Source: Iamia sp038233075
GTDB taxonomy: Bacteria > Actinomycetota > Acidimicrobiia > Acidimicrobiales > Iamiaceae
NCBI GenBank assembly: GCA_038233075.1
Contig: JBBSMQ010000002.1
Location: forward strand, 115,816-179,815
Length of the DNA stretch: 64,000 bases
Direction of reading: 5' to 3'
Shown: in pieces, positions 1 through 8,188 of the stretch
How positions within the stretch are numbered: position 1 is the first letter of the stretch
Layout of the letters: each line of letters opens with the position of its first letter
Notes under the pieces: generated by a model
Told to the model about the DNA's origin: nothing
What the model saw: the letters and a program-made list of their open reading frames with translations, nothing else
Databases searched by the model: none
Translations under genes and position numbers: made by a program

Positions 1-155
1 CGAACGTCGTGGCTGTCGCCGAAGGCATCGGCCCGCTCCTGGGACCGCGACGCCACTGCGACCAGCTCGGCGTCCGGGACCTGGGCCAGGCCCTCGGCGA
101 AGGACTCGGCGATGCCGCCGGTGGCGGCGATCCCCCACCGCACGGCGTCGGTCAT
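1..155 (-). CDS. Gfo/Idh/MocA-type oxidoreductase, N-terminal fragment (runs off window)
   Basis: Minus-strand reading from ATG at 155 gives about 51 codons before the window edge. The N-terminus MTDAVRWGIAATGGIAESFA has the beta strand and glycine turn (GIAATGGIA) of a Rossmann NAD(P)-binding fold, followed by ELVAVASRSQERADAFGD, the usual second strand with a serine/arginine that reads the cofactor in Gfo/Idh/MocA sugar dehydrogenases. Family and cofactor are inferred from this short stretch only; the substrate cannot be told. It is transcribed away from the monooxygenase at 327. Confidence 0.75.
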   Translation of the reverse strand, partial: MTDAVRWGIAATGGIAESFAEGLAQVPDAELVAVASRSQERADAFGDSHDV

Positions 156-326
156 CGCGTCGCAGCTAGACGTGGGGGTGGCGTCCGGGCGTGACGGGCC
201 ATCACCGCACCGTAGGCGCGTCGGTCCGGGAGAACCGCGGCTTCCGGCAGACGGCCGAGGGGCTCGACCGGCCACATCGGCCGGTAGGGTGCGCGGCGTC
301 GGAGGCACCCGCATCTGGAGGCAGGG

Positions 327-1820
327 TTGACGAGCGTGGAACACGTCGATGTGCTCGTGGTCGGGGCCGGGATCTCCGGCATCGGGGCCGGCTACCACCT
401 CCAGACGCTCTGCCCGGACCGGTCCTATGCCATCCTCGAAGGCCGCGACGACCTCGGGGGGACGTGGGACCTGTTCCGCTACCCAGGGGTGCGCTCGGAC
501 AGCGACATGCACACCCTCGGCTACTCGTTCAAGCCCTGGACCGATGCCAAGTCCATCGCCGACGGCCCGTCGATCCTGGCCTACGTGCGCGAGACCGCTC
601 GCCAGTTCGGGATCGACCGACACATCCGGTTCCGGCACCGGGTGACCCGGGCTGAGTGGTCGAGCGAGGACGCGACCTGGACCGTCACCGGCCGGCGCAC
701 CGACACCGGCGAGACCGTCACCCTCAGCTGCGGCTACCTGTTCATGTGCTCGGGCTACTACAGCTACAGGGGCGGCTACACACCGGAGTTCCAGGGCCGT
801 GACCGCTTCGAGGGTCAGGTCATCCACCCCCAGGAGTGGCCCGACGACCTCGACGTCGACGGTCAGCGCATCGTCGTGATCGGCTCCGGGGCCACCGCCA
901 TGACCCTGGTCCCGGCCCTCGTCGACCAGGGCGCCCGGGTGACCATGCTCCAGCGCTCCCCCACCTACGTGGTCTCCCGCCCTGATCGCGACCCCATCGC
1001 CAACAGCCTCCGCAAGGTGCTGCCCGATCGGTGGGCCTACGCCCTCACCCGCTGGAAGAACGCGCACCTCCAGGAGTGGGTGTACCGCAAGACGCGGACC
1101 GACCCCGGGAAGGTGAAGCAGAAGCTGCTGCACCTCGTCCGCAAGGAGCTGGGCCCCGACTACGACGTCGACACCCACTTCACGCCCCGCTACGACCCGT
1201 GGGACCAGCGGCTGTGCCTGGTGCCCAACGGCGATCTGTTCGAGGCCATCCGATCCGGACGGGCCTCGGTGGTCACCGACCACATCCAGAGCTTCACCGA
1301 GGACGGGATCGCTTTGGCGTCGGGCGACGACCTGGAGGCCGACATCATCGTCACCGCCACCGGCCTGCAGCTGGTGACCCTGGGCGAGATGGACTTCGAG
1401 GTCGACGGCGAGCCCGTCGACTTCTCGCGGACCTGGACCTACAAGGGACTGGCCTACTCCGACGTGCCCAACCTGGCCTCGTCGTTCGGCTACGTGAACG
1501 CGTCGTGGACCCTGCGGGCCGATCTCACTTGCGAGTATGTGTGCCGGCTGCTCAACCACATGGCCGCCACGGGCACCGACCAGTGCACGCCGCGCCTGCG
1601 TCCCTCGGACGGCGACATGCCGGAGCGTCCATGGATCGACGACTTCTCCGCGGGGTACATGCAGCGGATGATGCCCCTGCTCCCCCACCAGGGCGACCGC
1701 GCCCCGTGGGTCAACACCCAGCGCTACTCCGAGGACAAGAAGCTGCTGGGCCGCAGGGCACCGGTCGACGACGGGGTCATGCACTTCACCTCGGCCCGGG
1801 TGCCCGCCGGCGCCGTCTAG
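327..1820 (+). CDS. flavin-containing / Baeyer-Villiger-type monooxygenase
   Basis: Predicted 497-residue FAD- and NADPH-dependent monooxygenase that would insert one oxygen atom into a ketone or heteroatom substrate. The FAD-binding motif VGAGISGIGAG lies at residues 12-22 and GGTWDL follows near 45. The Baeyer-Villiger fingerprint FxGxxxHxxxW is present as FEGQVIHPQEW, and a second dinucleotide motif, GSGATA, binds NADPH. Length fits the family. A TTG start is used, with GGAGGCAGG just upstream; GTG at 336 is an alternative. The next three genes on this strand are also hydrolytic or oxidative enzymes, but the gaps are over 60 bases so one operon is not certain. Substrate unknown. Confidence 0.88.
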   Translation: MTSVEHVDVLVVGAGISGIGAGYHLQTLCPDRSYAILEGRDDLGGTWDLFRYPGVRSDSDMHTLGYSFKPWTDAKSIADGPSILAYVRETARQFGIDRHIRFRHRVTRAEWSSEDATWTVTGRRTDTGETVTLSCGYLFMCSGYYSYRGGYTPEFQGRDRFEGQVIHPQEWPDDLDVDGQRIVVIGSGATAMTLVPALVDQGARVTMLQRSPTYVVSRPDRDPIANSLRKVLPDRWAYALTRWKNAHLQEWVYRKTRTDPGKVKQKLLHLVRKELGPDYDVDTHFTPRYDPWDQRLCLVPNGDLFEAIRSGRASVVTDHIQSFTEDGIALASGDDLEADIIVTATGLQLVTLGEMDFEVDGEPVDFSRTWTYKGLAYSDVPNLASSFGYVNASWTLRADLTCEYVCRLLNHMAATGTDQCTPRLRPSDGDMPERPWIDDFSAGYMQRMMPLLPHQGDRAPWVNTQRYSEDKKLLGRRAPVDDGVMHFTSARVPAGAV

Positions 1821-1940
1821 CTCGCACCCTGCTCACCAGGCGATCTCGAGTCTGGATGGGTCTGTCAGGTGACGCCTTCGGCCGGAGCGTCAGCGGGCGT
1901 CCAGCGAGCGCAGGCTCCACCGAACTGAGATGCTCCGGAC

Positions 1941-3275
1941 ATGGGCCTCTCGTCGGAACTCTTGGATCACTCGGCCGCCGTCGTGGATGCCTGGTCGACG
2001 CCGGGTGGGCCGCCGGACGGAGCGCCGGAGGGGCCGACGAACCGGGTCACCAACGAGCTGTCCGAGGTGGGCGATGGGCTGGCCGTGGTCGAGTCGTTCT
2101 CCCACGTGGTGGCGTTCCGGACCGAGGAGGGTCTGGTGCTGTTCGACTCGTCGAGCGTGTTCACCGGCAAGGCGGTCACGGCCTCGCTGCGGGGCTGGGC
2201 CGACGAGCCGGTCCACTCCCTCGTCTACACCCACGGCCACGTCGACCACGTGGGCGGCAGCGGTGCCCTGGTGGCCGACGGGCGCGAGCGGGGCCACGCC
2301 GACCCAGAGGTCATCGGCCACGAGAACATCGGTGCACGCTTCGAGCGGTACCGCGAGACGAACGGCTGGAACCTGGCCATCAACGCCCGCCAGTTCGGCC
2401 CCGGGTTCGGCGGCGGCGGTCGTGGCGGCGGCGGCGATCGCAGCGGAGCGCGTCCGTCGTTCCTGCCCGACACCACCCTGGAGTGCACCCAGACCTACCG
2501 CGACTCGCTGGACGTCTCGATCGGAGGGCTGGAGGTGGAGCTGCACCACGACCGGGGCGAGACCGACGACCACACCTGGGCGTGGATCCCGTCGCACCAG
2601 GCCGTGGCCGTAGGTGACTTCGTGGCCTGGGTGTTCCCCAACGCCGGCAACCCCCAGAAGGTGCAGCGCTACCCGGCGGAGTGGGCCGCAGCGCTGCGCC
2701 GGATGCTGACCCTCGAGCCCGAGCTGCTGCTACCTGCACACGGGCTGCCCGTCGCCGGTCGGGACCGGGTGGCGACCGTGCTGGGCGACCTCGCCACGGC
2801 GCTCGAACGACTCGTCGACGACGTGGTGTCGGCCATGAACCAGGGCGCCAGCCTCGACGAGATCGTCCACTCGGTGCGCGTCGACGAGGACCTGCTGCGG
2901 CGGCCGTGGCTGCGTCCGATCTACGACGAGCCCGAGTTCGTCGTCCGCAACGTGTGGCGGCTGTACGGCGGCTGGTGGGACGGCGACCCGGCCCAGCTCA
3001 AGCCCCCGCCGGCTGAGGCCCTGGCCGCCGAGGTGGCCGATCTGGCCGGTGGGGCGGACCGGCTCGCGGCCCGAGCCCAGGAGCTGTCCGAGGGCGGCGA
3101 CCACCGCATGGCCTGCCAGCTCATCGAGCTGGCCGCCCGGGCGGGCGACGACCCCGGCCTGTGGTCGCTGCGAGCCGAGCTCTACCGAGCGCGAGCCGCC
3201 ACCGAGTCCTCGCTGATGGCTCAGGGCGTCTACGACGAGACCGCCCGCCGCTCCGACGAGCGGGCCGGCGGCTGA
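1941..3275 (+). CDS. metallo-beta-lactamase-fold hydrolase with alkyl-sulfatase-type C-terminus
   Basis: 444-residue hydrolase of the metallo-beta-lactamase superfamily. The zinc-binding motif HxHxDH is present as THGHVDHVGG near residue 97, and further histidines (LHHDRGETDDH, LLPAHGLP) fit the remaining metal ligands. After the catalytic domain, a helical stretch (about residues 290-430, YDEPEFVVRNVWRLYGGWWDG) resembles the dimerisation domain of SDS-type alkyl sulfatases, so a sulfate or other ester substrate is plausible. An Ala/Gly-rich insert (GFGGGGRGGGG) near residue 155 is unusual. Start codon is ATG with no strong ribosome-binding site. Exact substrate unknown. Confidence 0.8.
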   Translation: MGLSSELLDHSAAVVDAWSTPGGPPDGAPEGPTNRVTNELSEVGDGLAVVESFSHVVAFRTEEGLVLFDSSSVFTGKAVTASLRGWADEPVHSLVYTHGHVDHVGGSGALVADGRERGHADPEVIGHENIGARFERYRETNGWNLAINARQFGPGFGGGGRGGGGDRSGARPSFLPDTTLECTQTYRDSLDVSIGGLEVELHHDRGETDDHTWAWIPSHQAVAVGDFVAWVFPNAGNPQKVQRYPAEWAAALRRMLTLEPELLLPAHGLPVAGRDRVATVLGDLATALERLVDDVVSAMNQGASLDEIVHSVRVDEDLLRRPWLRPIYDEPEFVVRNVWRLYGGWWDGDPAQLKPPPAEALAAEVADLAGGADRLAARAQELSEGGDHRMACQLIELAARAGDDPGLWSLRAELYRARAATESSLMAQGVYDETARRSDERAGG

Positions 3276-3320
3276 GGGTCCACGGACCGCAGGCCCGGGC
3301 CCCGGTCCGCTGAGCGGCTC

Positions 3321-3326
3321 TAGAGT
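3321..3326 (+). promoter_or_regulatory. -10 hexamer TAGAGT for a leaderless start
   Basis: TAGAGT sits six bases before the ATG at 3333 with no Shine-Dalgarno sequence between them. This is the usual arrangement of a leaderless actinobacterial transcript that starts at the ATG. Inference from spacing; no clear -35 element. Confidence 0.45.
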
Positions 3327-3332
3327 CCGGCC

Positions 3333-4466
3333 ATGACGGCTGTGACGGAGTTCTCGATCGAGGTGGCGGACGAGGTCCTCGAGGACCTGCGGAGCCGGCT
3401 GGCCCACACCCGCTGGCCCGACCCCGAGCCGGTGGACGACTGGTCTCAGGGCATCCCGCTGTCCTACGTGCAGGACCTGGCCGAGTACTGGCGCACCACC
3501 TACGACTGGCGGGCGCGGGAGGCGGCCCTGAACCGCTTCGACCAGGTGATGGTGCCGATCCAGGGACTCGACATCCACGCCATCCACGTGCGGTCGCGCC
3601 ACGAGGATGCCTTTCCCCTCGTGCTCACCCACGGGTGGCCGGGCTCGATCGTCGAGTTCCACAAGGTCATCGAGCCGTTGACCGACCCCACCGCCCACGG
3701 AGGTTCGGCGGCGGACGCGTTCCACGTGGTGGCGCCGGCGCTGCCGGGCTACGGGTTCTCGGCCAAGCCGACCGTGCGCGGGTGGGGCGTCGAGAAGATC
3801 GCCTCCGCCTGGGACGAGCTCATGGGCGTGCTCGGCTACGACCGCTACGGCGCCCAGGGCGGCGACTGGGGGGCCATGGTCACCACCCTGCTCGGCCAGG
3901 ACCACCACGACCGCTGCGCCGGCATCCACCTGAACATGGTCATCGCCCCACCCGATGCCGAGACCATGGACGACCTGAGCGAGGTGGAGAGCGATGCGCT
4001 GGCCGCCTTCGGCTACTACGACCAGTGGGACTCGGGGTACGCCAAGCAGCAGGGGACCCGACCGCAGACCCTGGGGTACGGCCTGACCGACTCGCCCGTC
4101 GGTCAGCTGGCGTGGATCGTCGAGAAGTTCTGGGCCTGGATGGACTGCGATGGCCACCCCGAGAACGCGGTGACCAGGGACGAGCTGCTCGACAACGTGA
4201 TGCTGTACTGGGTCACGGCGTCGGCCACGTCGTCGGCTCGCCTCTACTGGGAGAGCCTTCGCAACGTCAACCTCGAGTACGTGGACTGCCCGACCGGTGC
4301 GGCCCGGTTCCCGAAGGAGATCTTCCGACCCTCGCGACGGTGGGCCGAGAAGCGCTTCAACATCACCCACTGGCGGGAGCTCGACAAGGGCGGGCACTTC
4401 GCCGCCTTCGAGCAGCCCGAGGTGCTGGTCGAGGAGATCCGCACCTTCTTCGCCACCATCCGCTGA
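3333..4466 (+). CDS. epoxide hydrolase, alpha/beta-hydrolase fold with EHN domain
   Basis: 377-residue predicted epoxide hydrolase that would open epoxides to diols through a covalent aspartyl ester. The N-terminal 110 residues match the epoxide-hydrolase N-terminal (EHN) lid domain (FSIEVADEVLEDLRSRLAHTRWPD). The oxyanion motif HGWPGS is near residue 98 and the nucleophile elbow GGDWGA near 173, with Asp as nucleophile. GGHFAAFEQPE near the C-terminus supplies the catalytic His. Length is typical. The start is supported by a leaderless-type -10 hexamer six bases upstream. Substrate could be a xenobiotic or lipid epoxide. Confidence 0.9.
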   Translation: MTAVTEFSIEVADEVLEDLRSRLAHTRWPDPEPVDDWSQGIPLSYVQDLAEYWRTTYDWRAREAALNRFDQVMVPIQGLDIHAIHVRSRHEDAFPLVLTHGWPGSIVEFHKVIEPLTDPTAHGGSAADAFHVVAPALPGYGFSAKPTVRGWGVEKIASAWDELMGVLGYDRYGAQGGDWGAMVTTLLGQDHHDRCAGIHLNMVIAPPDAETMDDLSEVESDALAAFGYYDQWDSGYAKQQGTRPQTLGYGLTDSPVGQLAWIVEKFWAWMDCDGHPENAVTRDELLDNVMLYWVTASATSSARLYWESLRNVNLEYVDCPTGAARFPKEIFRPSRRWAEKRFNITHWRELDKGGHFAAFEQPEVLVEEIRTFFATIR

Positions 4467-4546
4467 CCCTGCGGAGCGATCCAACCAGTCCAGGGTCTGC
4501 CGTAGGACGTGACCCTGTCGTGAAGGGGACCTTGCTCGACCTGTCC

Positions 4547-4552
4547 TACGGT
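4547..4552 (+). promoter_or_regulatory. -10 hexamer TACGGT for a leaderless start
   Basis: TACGGT is followed by exactly six bases and the ATG at 4559, the same spacing as before 3333. It favours 4559 over the upstream in-frame GTG at 4520. Inference from position only. Confidence 0.4.
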
Positions 4553-4558
4553 GACGCG

Positions 4559-5263
4559 ATGCCGGTATCCGAGGCCAAGTACGTCGCCCGTTGGGAGCTC
4601 CACGAGGTCGGCGGGGTCGTGGTGGCGGTCGACGTGCTGCGGGCGTTCACCACGGCGGCCTACGCCTTCGCCGCCGGGGCATCGTCGATCTGGTTGGTCG
4701 CGGGCGTCGAGGAGGCAGTAGCGCTCGGACGAGAGATCCCGAAGGCGCTCGTCGTGGGCGAGGAGCACGGGCGCCGTCCACCGGGTTTCGATCTCCCCAA
4801 CTCGCCGGTGGCTGTCGGACGAGCGGATGTCGCAGGCCGGGTGCTCGTTCAGCGAACCTCGGCGGGCACACAGGGGGCGATCGCCGCAACCAGCGCGGAC
4901 CGGCTGTTCGCGGCCAGCCTGGTGTGCGCGTCGGCCACCGCCGCGGCCATCGTGGACGCGAAGCTCGGCGCTCCGACGTATGTGGTCACGGGCCGATTTC
5001 CCGACGAGCCCGACGGCGGGGAGGACGATCTGCTCACGGCTCAGCTCATCGAGCGAGCACGCACCGGCCGGCCTCTCGAGGCGGCCGCCACCGCCGAGGC
5101 GGTCGCGGGTCTGCCGGTGGCGGCGCGGACACTGGCCGTCGGCGAGGAACACGCGCACCCCGACGATGTCGTCTACGCCACCATGGTGGATCGATTCGAC
5201 TTCGCAATGGAGGTTGAGCGCGTCGACGGCCGGCTGCGGTTGCTGCCACATCCGCCGAGCTGA
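4559..5263 (+). CDS. ComB-like 2-phosphosulfolactate phosphatase family protein
   Basis: 234-residue protein of the ComB family (2-phosphosulfolactate phosphatase, the second step of archaeal coenzyme M synthesis; bacterial members usually have unproven roles). Family hallmarks are VVVAVDVLRAFTTAAYAFAAGA near residue 20, GEEHGRRPPGFDLPNSP near 70 and RTSAGTQGAIAA near 98, the last matching the conserved threonine/serine loop of this Mg-dependent phosphatase. Start chosen at ATG 4559 because of the -10-like hexamer; GTG at 4520 would add 13 residues. It converges on prk. No coenzyme M pathway genes are seen nearby, so the true substrate is open. Confidence 0.8.
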   Translation: MPVSEAKYVARWELHEVGGVVVAVDVLRAFTTAAYAFAAGASSIWLVAGVEEAVALGREIPKALVVGEEHGRRPPGFDLPNSPVAVGRADVAGRVLVQRTSAGTQGAIAATSADRLFAASLVCASATAAAIVDAKLGAPTYVVTGRFPDEPDGGEDDLLTAQLIERARTGRPLEAAATAEAVAGLPVAARTLAVGEEHAHPDDVVYATMVDRFDFAMEVERVDGRLRLLPHPPS

Positions 5264-5349
5264 GCTGCGCCGGCCGTCTTCGATCGCGTCGAGCCGACGA
5301 AGGGGCCCGGGGTCGCTCAAGCACGATCCCGTGGTCCTTGCGTCCGTGA

Positions 5350-6297
5350 TCAGCCGGCCCGCAGGAGGTGGTGGATCAGGATCAGCTGGGTGATCGCCAA
5401 CGGTTCGCTGACCTGGCCGTCACCGAGCCGCCCAAGAGCTGGGGGCAACGGCGCATCGACGTCCAGGCTGTCCCAGACGAGCTTCTTGACCACCTCGGTC
5501 TCCGAAGCGGGCGCGTAGCCGTGGATGTGCAGCGCATCCACCGGGCGCCCGTCGTCATCCCGCAGCATCTTGAGGTGCATCGGGGCCCCGGGGGCCGAAT
5601 CCGCCGGCACCACGGAGAGGTCGGGGTGGGAGATGGTCGGACGCAGCAGCAGGGTGGCTGACAGCGGGGTGTCGGGCGGATCCTCGCGTCCCTCGATGGG
5701 ACCGAAGCGGACCACCATGTCAGCCTTCGACCGCTGGGGACGGATGAACGCCAGGGAGTCGGGCTCGCGCTGGGTGAGGCTGGCCAGGACCTCGTCCTCG
5801 CCGTAGCCCCGGTCAGAGGTGTCGCGCTTCACCTTCCAGGCCCGTCGGATCTCCTCGGGCGGATCCACGTACACGCTCACGTCGAAGCACGCCTGAGACA
5901 GACGGGTGTGCAACGGCAGGAGGCCCTCGCCGATCACGTAGTCGGCGGGCTCGACCAGCTCAGGCCGGACGAGGGACCCGTTCGAGTGGTCGTAGACCGG
6001 CTTCAGGATGGGTTGCCCCGTTGCCAGCAGCTGCAGGTGCTGCTCCATGATCTCGACGTAGTTGCAGTCCGGGTGGAGGGGCGAGAAGGGAACGTGCTTG
6101 CGCTCCTCGCGGTCGTAGCGGTGGTAGTCGTCGATGCACACCGCGGTGCACCGTTCGGCGCCCAGGGCCTCGACGATGCCGCGGGTGAGGGTGGTCTTAC
6201 CGGCCGCGCTGTCCCCGGCGATGGCCAGCATCCGCGGTCGGCGGGCACTCCCCTGGGAGGGCACGGCCCTCTGCATGCGCATCAGCTTGTCGGGCAC
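5350..6297 (-). CDS. prk: phosphoribulokinase
   Basis: 315-residue Calvin-cycle kinase that phosphorylates ribulose 5-phosphate to the RuBisCO substrate ribulose 1,5-bisphosphate. The Walker A loop GDSAAGKTT is at about residues 28-36. DDYHRYDREERK (near 56) and HPDCNYVEIMEQH (near 76) match the conserved substrate and catalytic Asp regions of the class, and YDHSNGSLVRPE follows. The start is GTG at 6297, with AGGAG seven bases upstream. Only 25 bases separate it from the end of glpX, so glpX-prk is very likely one transcript read leftwards. It lies 8 kb from cbbLSX but in the same Calvin-cycle region. Confidence 0.93.
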   Translation of the reverse strand: MPDKLMRMQRAVPSQGSARRPRMLAIAGDSAAGKTTLTRGIVEALGAERCTAVCIDDYHRYDREERKHVPFSPLHPDCNYVEIMEQHLQLLATGQPILKPVYDHSNGSLVRPELVEPADYVIGEGLLPLHTRLSQACFDVSVYVDPPEEIRRAWKVKRDTSDRGYGEDEVLASLTQREPDSLAFIRPQRSKADMVVRFGPIEGREDPPDTPLSATLLLRPTISHPDLSVVPADSAPGAPMHLKMLRDDDGRPVDALHIHGYAPASETEVVKKLVWDSLDVDAPLPPALGRLGDGQVSEPLAITQLILIHHLLRAG

Positions 6298-6322
6298 GTT
6301 TCGCTCCTGTCCTGGTCCTTCA

Positions 6323-7357
6323 TCAGACGGGCTCGCAGTCGTCGGTCGCCTCGAGGACGTCGTGGGTCGCCTCGATGACGAGCCACGGGTGACGGGGCGT
6401 CGACACCATCGTCCACGTCCGCCATCCCCCGCTCCTCCGGGTAGGCGCTCGTAGCAGGCGACCGGAGGTCACGGCGGTGGCCACGACGCAGCACTGCTCG
6501 GCGGCGACCAGATCATCGAGCATCAGCGGAGCGCCGAGGTCGTGGCCCGCAGCGGCGACCCGCTCCAGCTCGGATGTCGACTGCGGCGCAAGCGCAGCCT
6601 GCATGTCCCCGCCGAGGAGCCGGGCCGAGCATGCGGTGATGACCCCTTCGGGAGCGCCGCCCACCCCGACGAGGAGGTCGGCGTCACCGTCAGGCAGAAG
6701 CACTTCGAAGGCGCCGGCCACATCGCCGTCTGAGATCAACCGCACCCGTACACCTGCCTCGCGGAGCTGGGCCACGAGCGGCTCGTGCCGGGGCTTGTCG
6801 AGCACCACTGCTCGCAGGGACCCGACCGGCCGATCGAGAGCATCGGCCACGGCGGCCAGGTTGCTTGCCAGCGGACGCGTGATGTCGATGGCGTTCGCGG
6901 CGCCGGCACCGACCACCAGCTTGTCCATGTACCAGGCAGTGGCGCTGCCCCACAGGGTGCCCGCCGGTGCCGCCGCCACGACGGCGATGGCCCCCTCAGA
7001 GTCACGGGCGCAGGCCGTGGTGTTCTCCAGAGGATCGACGGCCAGATCGAACTCCCACCCCCGACCGGTGCCCACGCACTCGCCGTTGTAGAGCATGGGC
7101 GCGGCGTCCTTCTCGCCCTCTCCGATGACCACCCTGCCGATTCCCGGAAGGAGCCGGAAGGCACGCCGCATCGCATCGACGGCGGCGGCGTCGGCCGCTC
7201 GTCCCTCGCCGCCGCCCACGTGGGGCAGGCTGGCGAGGGCGGCCTGCTGGGTGCCGTGCACGAGGTGGAGCGCCAGCGCGTCCAGGTCCACGGCCGGCCC
7301 ATGGGTCCCCTCCGCTGCCGTGCCGAGCGAGGACGACGGGGACATCGTCGCCGTCAT
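6323..7357 (-). CDS. glpX: fructose-1,6-bisphosphatase class II (GlpX type)
   Basis: 344-residue metal-dependent phosphatase that converts fructose 1,6-bisphosphate to fructose 6-phosphate; in autotrophs of this kind it may also act on sedoheptulose 1,7-bisphosphate. GlpX signatures are visible: GEGEKDAAPMLYNGE near residue 80, DLAVDPLENTTACA near 105 and LVGVGGAPEGVITACSARLLGG near 230. The usual VDPLEGTT loop reads VDPLENTT here. The start at 7357 could instead be the in-frame ATG at 7345. Upstream is a 147-base gap shared with the divergent response regulator, holding a C/G-run motif (7441-7457) discussed in the findings. First gene of the glpX-prk unit. Confidence 0.92.
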   Translation of the reverse strand: MTATMSPSSSLGTAAEGTHGPAVDLDALALHLVHGTQQAALASLPHVGGGEGRAADAAAVDAMRRAFRLLPGIGRVVIGEGEKDAAPMLYNGECVGTGRGWEFDLAVDPLENTTACARDSEGAIAVVAAAPAGTLWGSATAWYMDKLVVGAGAANAIDITRPLASNLAAVADALDRPVGSLRAVVLDKPRHEPLVAQLREAGVRVRLISDGDVAGAFEVLLPDGDADLLVGVGGAPEGVITACSARLLGGDMQAALAPQSTSELERVAAAGHDLGAPLMLDDLVAAEQCCVVATAVTSGRLLRAPTRRSGGWRTWTMVSTPRHPWLVIEATHDVLEATDDCEPV

Positions 7358-7531
7358 GACGGGCTCTCAGGGTCTGGTGGGGACATGGGGACTCCTCTTG
7401 CTGGTCGACATCGACGGTAAGGACCACGGCCGCCGCAGACATCCCCCCTGGGTGGGGTCGGCGGGAGCAGATCGCGACCCACCCCGGACGCCCGGACCCC
7501 GCCGATGACCGTCCCTTATGCTGGAAGGGCT

Positions 7532-8188
7532 GTGACCACACCGCTCCGCCTGTTGCTGGTCGATGACCACGAGATGGTGCTCGGCGGCCTCAAGGCGATG
7601 CTGGCCCGGTACCGGGAGCGCATCGAGGTGGTCGCCACCGCCCGCTCCCGGGAGGAGGCGCTGGCCGCCCAGGCCGCGTTGGCACCCGAGGTGGTGCTGC
7701 TCGACATCCGGCTGGGGCCTGACAGCGGCCTCGACCTGTGTACCGAGCTGCGCAGCCGCGACGAGGTCTGCCAGGTGGTCTTCCTCACCGTGTACGACGA
7801 CGAGCAGTACCTCTTCCAGGCCCTGCGCGCCGGCGCGGCCGGCTTCCTGCTCAAGCGGGTGCAGGGCGAAGAGCTGGCCGAGCACCTCGAGCGGGTCCGA
7901 ACCGGGGTCATCGTCATCGACCCGACCCTGGCCGGGAGGGTGGCCGAGTCGGCGGCCCGCCTCCACCGGGGCGAGTTCTGGCCCGGCGCCCACATGGGCC
8001 TGACCCAGCGCGAGAGCGAGGTCTTGGGGGAGATCGTGGCCGGCTGCTCGAACCGGGCCATCGGGACCAAGCTGTTCATCAGCGAGGAGACGGTCAAGAG
8101 CCACACCCGATCGATCGACCGGAAGCTCGACGTGAGCGACCGGGCCCAGGCGGTGGGCGCTGCCCTCCGGGAGGGGCTGTTCCGGTGA
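7532..8188 (+). CDS. NarL/FixJ-family response regulator
   Basis: 218-residue two-component regulator. The receiver domain starts at LRLLLVDDHEMV with the acidic pair, has phospho-acceptor Asp in VVLLDIRLG, and Thr (FLTVYDD) and Lys (LLKRVQG) switch residues. A LuxR-type helix-turn-helix is at the C-terminus (LTQRESEVLGEIVAGCSNRAIG, ISEETVKSHTRSIDRKLDV). I prefer the GTG at 7532 because a -10-like TATGCT at 7517-7522 would lie inside the longer form starting at ATG 7505. It overlaps the histidine kinase by GTGA, so the two form a cognate pair. Targets unknown; its place between glpX-prk and the aldolase suggests control of carbon or energy metabolism. Confidence 0.9.
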   Translation: MTTPLRLLLVDDHEMVLGGLKAMLARYRERIEVVATARSREEALAAQAALAPEVVLLDIRLGPDSGLDLCTELRSRDEVCQVVFLTVYDDEQYLFQALRAGAAGFLLKRVQGEELAEHLERVRTGVIVIDPTLAGRVAESAARLHRGEFWPGAHMGLTQRESEVLGEIVAGCSNRAIGTKLFISEETVKSHTRSIDRKLDVSDRAQAVGAALREGLFR